DNA of 64,000 bases from Dimorphilus gyrociliatus (taxonomy: Eukaryota; Annelida; Polychaeta; Dinophilidae), in contig CAJFCJ010000014.1 of assembly GCA_904063045.1 (NCBI GenBank), positions 1 to 64,000 on the forward strand, given 5' to 3'. Under the pieces are notes generated by a model that was not told where the DNA came from, ran no database searches, and saw nothing but the letters and a program-made list of their open reading frames with translations. Within the stretch, counting starts at the first letter, position 1, and each line of letters begins with the position of its first letter. This document shows positions 59,561 to 64,000 of this stretch, in pieces. The translations under genes were made by a program, and so were the position numbers.

Positions 59561-60513
59561 CTATTCATCTTTAATTACCAATAAAGGTTTGGCCAAGTTA
59601 AATTCTATTAACCTTCCTAAATGTTGAAACTTGTAACATCCTCTTACTAAAGATAAATATGAACTACACATTGTGGCAACTGTAAAGTGATGATTGGATG
59701 TCAGAGGCAAACCTCAAAGTATATAAATCCTCACTATTCTCATTTTCTACACATCTTTATCTGGACCCAAGGACCTGGGAAGATAACCTGGAAACAACCT
59801 CAACTGGAACCATCCATCTACTCCTCAACATTGGAAGACAGTTTGGTAATTTGGCAACCTGCTATTACGAACTATCCATTCTGCTATAGAACTCTCATAT
59901 TACTACTTGCTTAAGTATTATTATTGCGAATAAACCATTTTAATTTAAACATTTGTTTAAAGGTTTGAGTAGAACCAGTATTGTTATGACTTGCAAATGC
60001 ATAAATTTTGCCAGCAACAGCAGTAGAACACAAAAAACAAACAAGCAATAAAACAAAAAATATAATTGCAAGGAAGGATTTAATTACAGAAGTGGTCCTT
60101 TCCTCCCCTTCAAGATAGTAGTAAGTGAAGCTATCCTCTGAAAATGGCCCTGATGAGTCTTTGCAAAAGTGGAAGATGAAACTATGGGATGTCAAAAATT
60201 CTTTGGCAATCATTTAAAAATTCAAACACTGATCAACATAAAACATATACTCAACAAAATTTCATTGATCATAGTTGTACAAAAAGTTCTTACTCTTGCA
60301 TTCCATCTTGAGATCTCTTGAAATTTTCAATGAAAGTTATTCAACTTTTGTCAGAACTCAGATCTTAGTGTCTAGTTCAACATTATAAAAACCTAACCCT
60401 AACCCTCTCTTCTGATTGTGCTAATCCCTAATGCCAAGTCCTAATCCTAACCCCAAGGCCTAACCCTGATTTGGCCCCCTCTGACTATTATCTCTTTGGG
60501 AGATTGAAGGACC

Positions 60514-60523
60514 NNNNNNNNNN
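60514..60523. other. assembly gap (10 N)
   Basis: Ten N adjoining the telomeric repeat. A segment of about 60 bp reading CTTTTGTCAGAACTCAGATC...CCTAACCCTAACCCT occurs on both sides (60346-60403 and 60590-60645), suggesting two contigs that may overlap or a collapsed repeat. Confidence 1.
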
Positions 60524-60583
60524 AACCCTAACCTAACCCTAACCCTAACCCTAACCCTAACCCTAACCCTAACCCTAACCCGA
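60524..60583 (+). repeat. interstitial telomeric repeat (CCCTAA)n
   Basis: About nine near-perfect CCCTAA units at the gap edge, with one CCTAA unit short by a base. Shorter CCCTAA pieces flank it (60393, 60460, 60630). Consistent with a TTAGGG-type telomere. It sits inside unique sequence with a gene downstream, so it is interstitial or a scaffolding artefact at a contig end. Confidence 0.9.
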
Positions 60584-60645
60584 CTTTTGTCAGAACTCAG
60601 ATCTTAGTGTCTAGTTCAACATTATGAAAACCTAACCCTAACCCT

Positions 60646-61111
60646 ATTTTTTTTAAAAAGTTATTAAAAAACAATGAGTAACCAAAGAACATTATTAGGT
60701 ATATCTTTTCACCAAAACTTATATAAGCCCAAACTACATCTTCATACCAAAAATCAACTTAAAAAAGCTATTAGAAGTTGGAGTTTTTTTCTCTATAGAA
60801 TGATAGTATTTTTTTTTAAATGTTTTTAAAAAACAACAGCCAAACTAAAAACATTTTTAGGTCATTTTTTACAGATCTATAATCAGCAAACAAAACTGAA
60901 TATTTCCATAACTTATGAACTCAAAATTTTTTTGGGGACCCCTGTGTAACCCTGAAAATATGCCAACATCTTTGAAGCAACTGAAGAAAATTAAAACTAT
61001 AATATTAATAGAAGGTGTTGGAAACAAACTAAAATATTTCGAAATGTTCTAAAACTGGCAATATATTTTTGATTACATTATCAAGTTATCAAGTTACTGT
61101 CGTTTATCAAT
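60646..61111. other. intergenic, 3' of the Cys-rich gene
   Basis: AT-rich with long T and A runs; nothing recognised apart from the likely 3' UTR of the minus-strand gene that ends at 61112. Confidence 0.5.
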
Positions 61112-64000
61112 TTAAAAAAGAATATAGTAGATTATAGATAAACCAAAACAAGCAAATGAAAACAGAATACGTCCAGTACCAGCTTTTCCATCTAAATGCC
61201 AAGTGTTACAATTTTCACCATAACAGCACTTTTCACAATGATTAAAACCATCAATCTTATCACATTTCTCATTTTCAGATATTTCAACACATGTTCTGTT
61301 TGAGCATTTCCTTGAGTACAATATACCATCTTTTGATTCAATTCTAAATGCCCAACAATCCCCATTACCACATTCAACCTCCTTTACTTTATCTGATAAA
61401 GTATTATTTCCATTTATTGCTTTACCACATTCACTTTCATTTCCTTCACATTCATAACATTTGCGCCCACATTCTCTGTTATGGTTAATTGGATAGAATC
61501 CACTTTTACATTTTAAACATTCTCTTCCATGAACACATAGTCCACAACCATTAATAGGACAGGAAATACACTCTGATTCATCATCTTTCAGAGCAAAGCC
61601 TACACCACACGTCAAACATTTTGCATTCTTTGCACTTGATTCAGAAGTGCAGGTTTCACAGTTTCCAAAGGTAACATCAGAGCAAAGCCTACAAATTCCA
61701 TCACTTTGAAGAGAGTATCTGTTTGAATTGCATTCTGTACAGATTGAATTTCGTTGAGAGTTAGCAATACATTTTTTACAATTGGATGGACAAACTATAC
61801 ATTGGCCATCTGAAGTTTTTGCATAGCCATCATAACACTTTGAACATTCATATCTCTTATTATATGAGCATTCACTACAGTATAATGGACACTTTCCACA
61901 ATTGTTGCTGTTCACATAAAACTTGTCAGCACACTTTTCACAAATCATAGAATTGTCATCAAATAGACAACTTTCACATTCAGAAGTATCACAAGATTCA
62001 CACAATCCTCCTTTAAGACCAAAAGATGTTTGACAACTTGTACATTTGAGCTCTACTCCATCTAATAAGCAAGTTTTGCATCCAATTGGACAAGGCACAC
62101 ATAAATTATTATTTGATTTGTAATATCCACTTTTACAAGATGAACAGGATAATTGATTGCTTGTTGAATCAATACTGCATCCATTGCAACCAGTTGGACA
62201 CAACTTACAATTTCCATTTGAAAGGGTACTATTTGCTGTATTACAAGATTGGCATATTGTTTGAGTGCCAGATCGAATAGAGATTTCACATCCAGCCTTA
62301 TTTTTGTAGCATTTCTGATCATCAGAATTATAGAAGAATCCAACCTTGCACTTTCCAACATCACATTTATGTTGTCCAGCTGTTGAACATTCCATGCAAT
62401 TTTCATCACACTCTGAAAAATTAGCAAAATAGTCATTATCTCTCTCAAAATTATCATTTATAAAAAATTATTGATACCTTCACATGTATTTGGTGTTGGA
62501 GATGTGTTTAGGAAAAATCCTTGTTTACAAATCTTTGGTAGAATATTATTAGAAGTAAAGCTTTCATATTCACAAAATGCTATTCCTCTTTCTCCACATG
62601 AAGTACATGTTCCATCTGTTCTGTGCTTGATAAAGCCTTCATTGCAGCCATCTCCCAAACAACTAGTTGCATCTGTACACATATTACAGTTTGATATACA
62701 AGGAACACAGCTTCCACCACTATCTAAAAAGTATCTATCATTGCATAATAGACATTTATCATTATCAGAAGTATCTTTAGTACATAATTTGCAATTGCTT
62801 ATTGAACACTGTTGGCAACTGAAATCTTTATCACTGAAAGAACCTCCATTTGAACAACCAAATTGTAAGCAAATAGAGCTTTCATCATTTACTGGATCAA
62901 TTCTACATTCAGAACAAGGAAGTGGAGATGTTGGACATCTGATACATTTCTTTGATGAATTAAGAACATAACCAGAATTACAGTTTGTACATGTTGTGGT
63001 TGGTGAGCCACTTAAATTGACAGTACATTCTAAACAATTTGCTTCACATGGAGTACAAGTTCCAGTTCCAGTTGAAATCAAACCATAGTTATCTTGACAT
63101 TTTGAGCAAGATTGAATAGAATTGGGTGAGGAATTACTTTCAGTGCATACTTTGCACCCAGAAGTGAATGAATTACAGTCAAGACATTGACTTTGATCAT
63201 TGGATAAAATAAAATTATCTACACATCTGCTGCAGCCACATGATTGATCTGCATTTACATTTAAACTGTCAGATTTACAGTGTTGAAAGTTTGCTGCAGT
63301 GCATAAAGTGGCTGTGGTTCTTGGAGTGTTAGTAATTGTTGGAGTAGGTGTTGTTGAAGTAGGAGTTGTTGGTGTAGGAGTTGTTGGGGTTGGAGTTGTT
63401 GGAGTAGGAGTTGTTGGTGTAGGTGTTGTTGGGGTTGGAGTTGTCGGGGTTGGAGTTGTTGGAGTGGGAGTTGTTGGAGTAGGTGTTGTTGGGGTTGGAG
63501 TTGTTGGGGTTGGAGTTGTTGGAGTAGGAGTTGTTGGTGTAGGTGTTGTTGGGGTTGGAGTTGTCGGGGTTGGAGTTGTTGGAGTGGGAGTTGTTGGAGT
63601 AGGTGTTGTTGGGGTTGGAGTTGTTGGGGTTGGAGTTGTTGGAGTGGGAGTTGTTGGAGTAGGAGTTGTTGGTGTAGGTGTTGTTGGGGTTGGAGTTGTT
63701 GGGGCTGGAGTTGTTGGAGTGGGAGTTGTTGGAGTAGGAGTTGTTGGTGTAGGTGTTGTTGGGGTTGGAGTTGTCGGGGTTGGAGTTGTTGGAGTGGGAG
63801 TTGTTGGAGTGGGAGTTGTTGGTGTAGGTGTTGTTGGGGTTGGAGTTGTCGGGGTTGGAGTTGTTGGAGTGGGAGTTGTTGGAGTAGGAGTTGTCGGGGT
63901 TGGAGTTGTTGGAGTGGGGGTTGTTGGAGTTGGAGTTGTTGGTGTAGGAGTTGTTGGGGTTGGAGTTGTTGGAGTAGGTGTTGTTGGAGTGGGAGTTGTT
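61112..64000 (-). CDS. Cys-rich (CxxC) surface protein with Thr-Pro mucin stalk, partial
   Basis: Two exons are seen: 62478-64000 (open to the window edge) and 61112-62412, joined by a 65-bp GT...AG intron (62413-62477) that restores CEECDENCMEC. From the N-terminal side there is a Thr-Pro tandem array (63310-64000). Then come roughly thirty CxxC/CxxCxxxY-type units (CSKCQDNYG, CPIGCKTC, CEKCADKFY) across about 700 residues, like furin/growth-factor-receptor Cys-rich repeats. A terminal hydrophobic segment (RILFSFACFGLSIIYYILF) ends at the stop with no cytoplasmic tail, typical of a GPI-anchor signal. CxxC arrays of this kind are common in protist surface proteins and occur in some animals. 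Its function is unknown. The start and signal peptide lie beyond 64000. Confidence 0.8.
63310..64000. repeat. 15-bp minisatellite encoding TPTTP repeats, with 120-bp higher order
   Basis: Tandem 15-bp units (GGNGTTGTYGGNGTN on the + strand) are in frame in the Cys-rich gene and encode TPTTP on the minus strand. In 63421-63660 the variants recur with a 120-bp period (eight units): 63421-63480 is identical to 63541-63600, and 63481-63540 is nearly identical to 63601-63660. The phase slips after 63661. The array continues past the window end. Confidence 0.9.

Larger units (their letters stand above)
58785..59564. mobile_element. MITE-like family 2, nested in the solo LTR
   Basis: A 780-bp insertion interrupts the LTR and duplicates TCATCTTTAAT (58774-58784 and 59565-59575), where the reference LTR has it once (about 5993-6003). 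Ends are inverted: GGTGAAACCGTACCC at 58792-58806 against the complement of GGGTACGGTTTTACCC at 59545-59560. Inside are (AT)n and (CA)n tracts and five subterminal units. No transposase ORF. Confidence 0.88.
58640..60030 (+). repeat. solo LTR of the gypsy-like element, split by a nested insertion
   Basis: 58640-58784 and 59565-60030 together match the LTR at 5861-6495 from TGTACAAC to CAGTA with scattered substitutions (ATTTGATGCAACATATACAT; TTTGGTAATTTGGCAACCTG). No internal element sequence is attached on either side, so it is a solo LTR. A target duplication of the LTR itself could not be established. Confidence 0.85.

Noticed and set aside
60524-60583. Chromosome end
   Set aside because: The tract is short, flanked on both sides by non-telomeric sequence and a gene, and adjoins an assembly gap; at most interstitial or a mis-join.
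62471-62971. Plus-strand ORF of 166 codons
   Set aside because: Shadow of the Cys-rich gene on the minus strand, whose Cys periodicity and intron join are convincing.
63310-64000. Possible CRISPR-like or non-coding satellite array
   Set aside because: The 15-bp units have no spacers and stay in frame with the Cys-rich protein, so it is a coding minisatellite.

Overview
This is an AT-rich window from an invertebrate animal nuclear genome. The evidence is short GT...AG introns (roughly 60-100 bp where measured), metazoan extracellular modules (LDLRa, SRCR, C-type lectin, EGF, cadherin, VWD, trefoil, chitin-binding peritrophin-type, TSP1, C1q-like), 7TM receptors, Tc1/mariner elements, an env-bearing LTR element and TTAGGG-type telomeric repeats. 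The species and phylum cannot be fixed from sequence alone. The receptors resemble the lophotrochozoan GRL101 type, but a marine invertebrate outside that group is equally possible. No bacterial-type operons, CRISPR arrays or rRNA/tRNA genes were seen.

Layout. (1) 1-6495: the 3' part of a Ty3/gypsy-like provirus on the + strand. Its pol region is broken by frameshifts, but a 1120-codon ORF combining a retropepsin-like domain with an envelope-like glycoprotein is fully open. A 635-bp 3' LTR follows and sits inside a receptor gene. (2) 6085-16339: a giant inverted repeat with arms of about 5.1 kb, carrying a mosaic receptor pseudogene and a truncated RING/B-box gene twice in mirror image. The right arm carries many extra indels and runs straight into a 289-N gap, so an assembly or fold-back-read artefact must be considered first. 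(3) 16629-17740: a small secreted-protein gene of unknown family. (4) 18635-30198: one very large gene (about 3,600 codons, 12 exons, minus strand) for a Bark-beetle/Anakonda-like cell-surface protein with beta-helix repeats, a MAM-like domain, C-type lectin, PSI, VWD, EGF array, cadherin repeats and one membrane span. (5) 32734-38337 and 46199-52080: two head-to-tail paralogous genes whose exons read as SRCR, C-type lectin, LDLRa array, LRR and rhodopsin-type 7TM. Between them are a chitin-binding/TSP1/C1q-like secreted protein gene (38555-40451) and a trefoil-domain secreted protein gene (41159-42536). (6) 42.1-45 kb and 53-60 kb: repeat-rich stretches with mariner and Tc1 relics, two MITE-like families with 11-bp target duplications, two inverted paralogous FKBP12-like fragments, a fragment of the protease/acidic ORF of the LTR element, and a solo LTR carrying a nested insertion. 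(7) 60.3-60.65 kb: interstitial telomeric repeats at a 10-N gap. (8) 61112-64000: the 3' part of a cysteine-rich (CxxC) membrane or GPI-anchored protein with a long Thr-Pro mucin-like stalk that leaves the window.

Most genes here are secreted or cell-surface recognition proteins built from adhesive modules, transcribed from the minus strand. This looks like a tandemly expanded recognition/receptor locus heavily invaded by transposons. The best candidate for something undescribed is the mosaic GPCR pair that adds SRCR and C-type lectin modules in front of the LDLRa-LRR-7TM body. The provirus that places a protease domain after integrase, in the envelope frame, comes next. Exon joins were inferred by eye from splice signals and continuity of domains; none is backed by transcript data.
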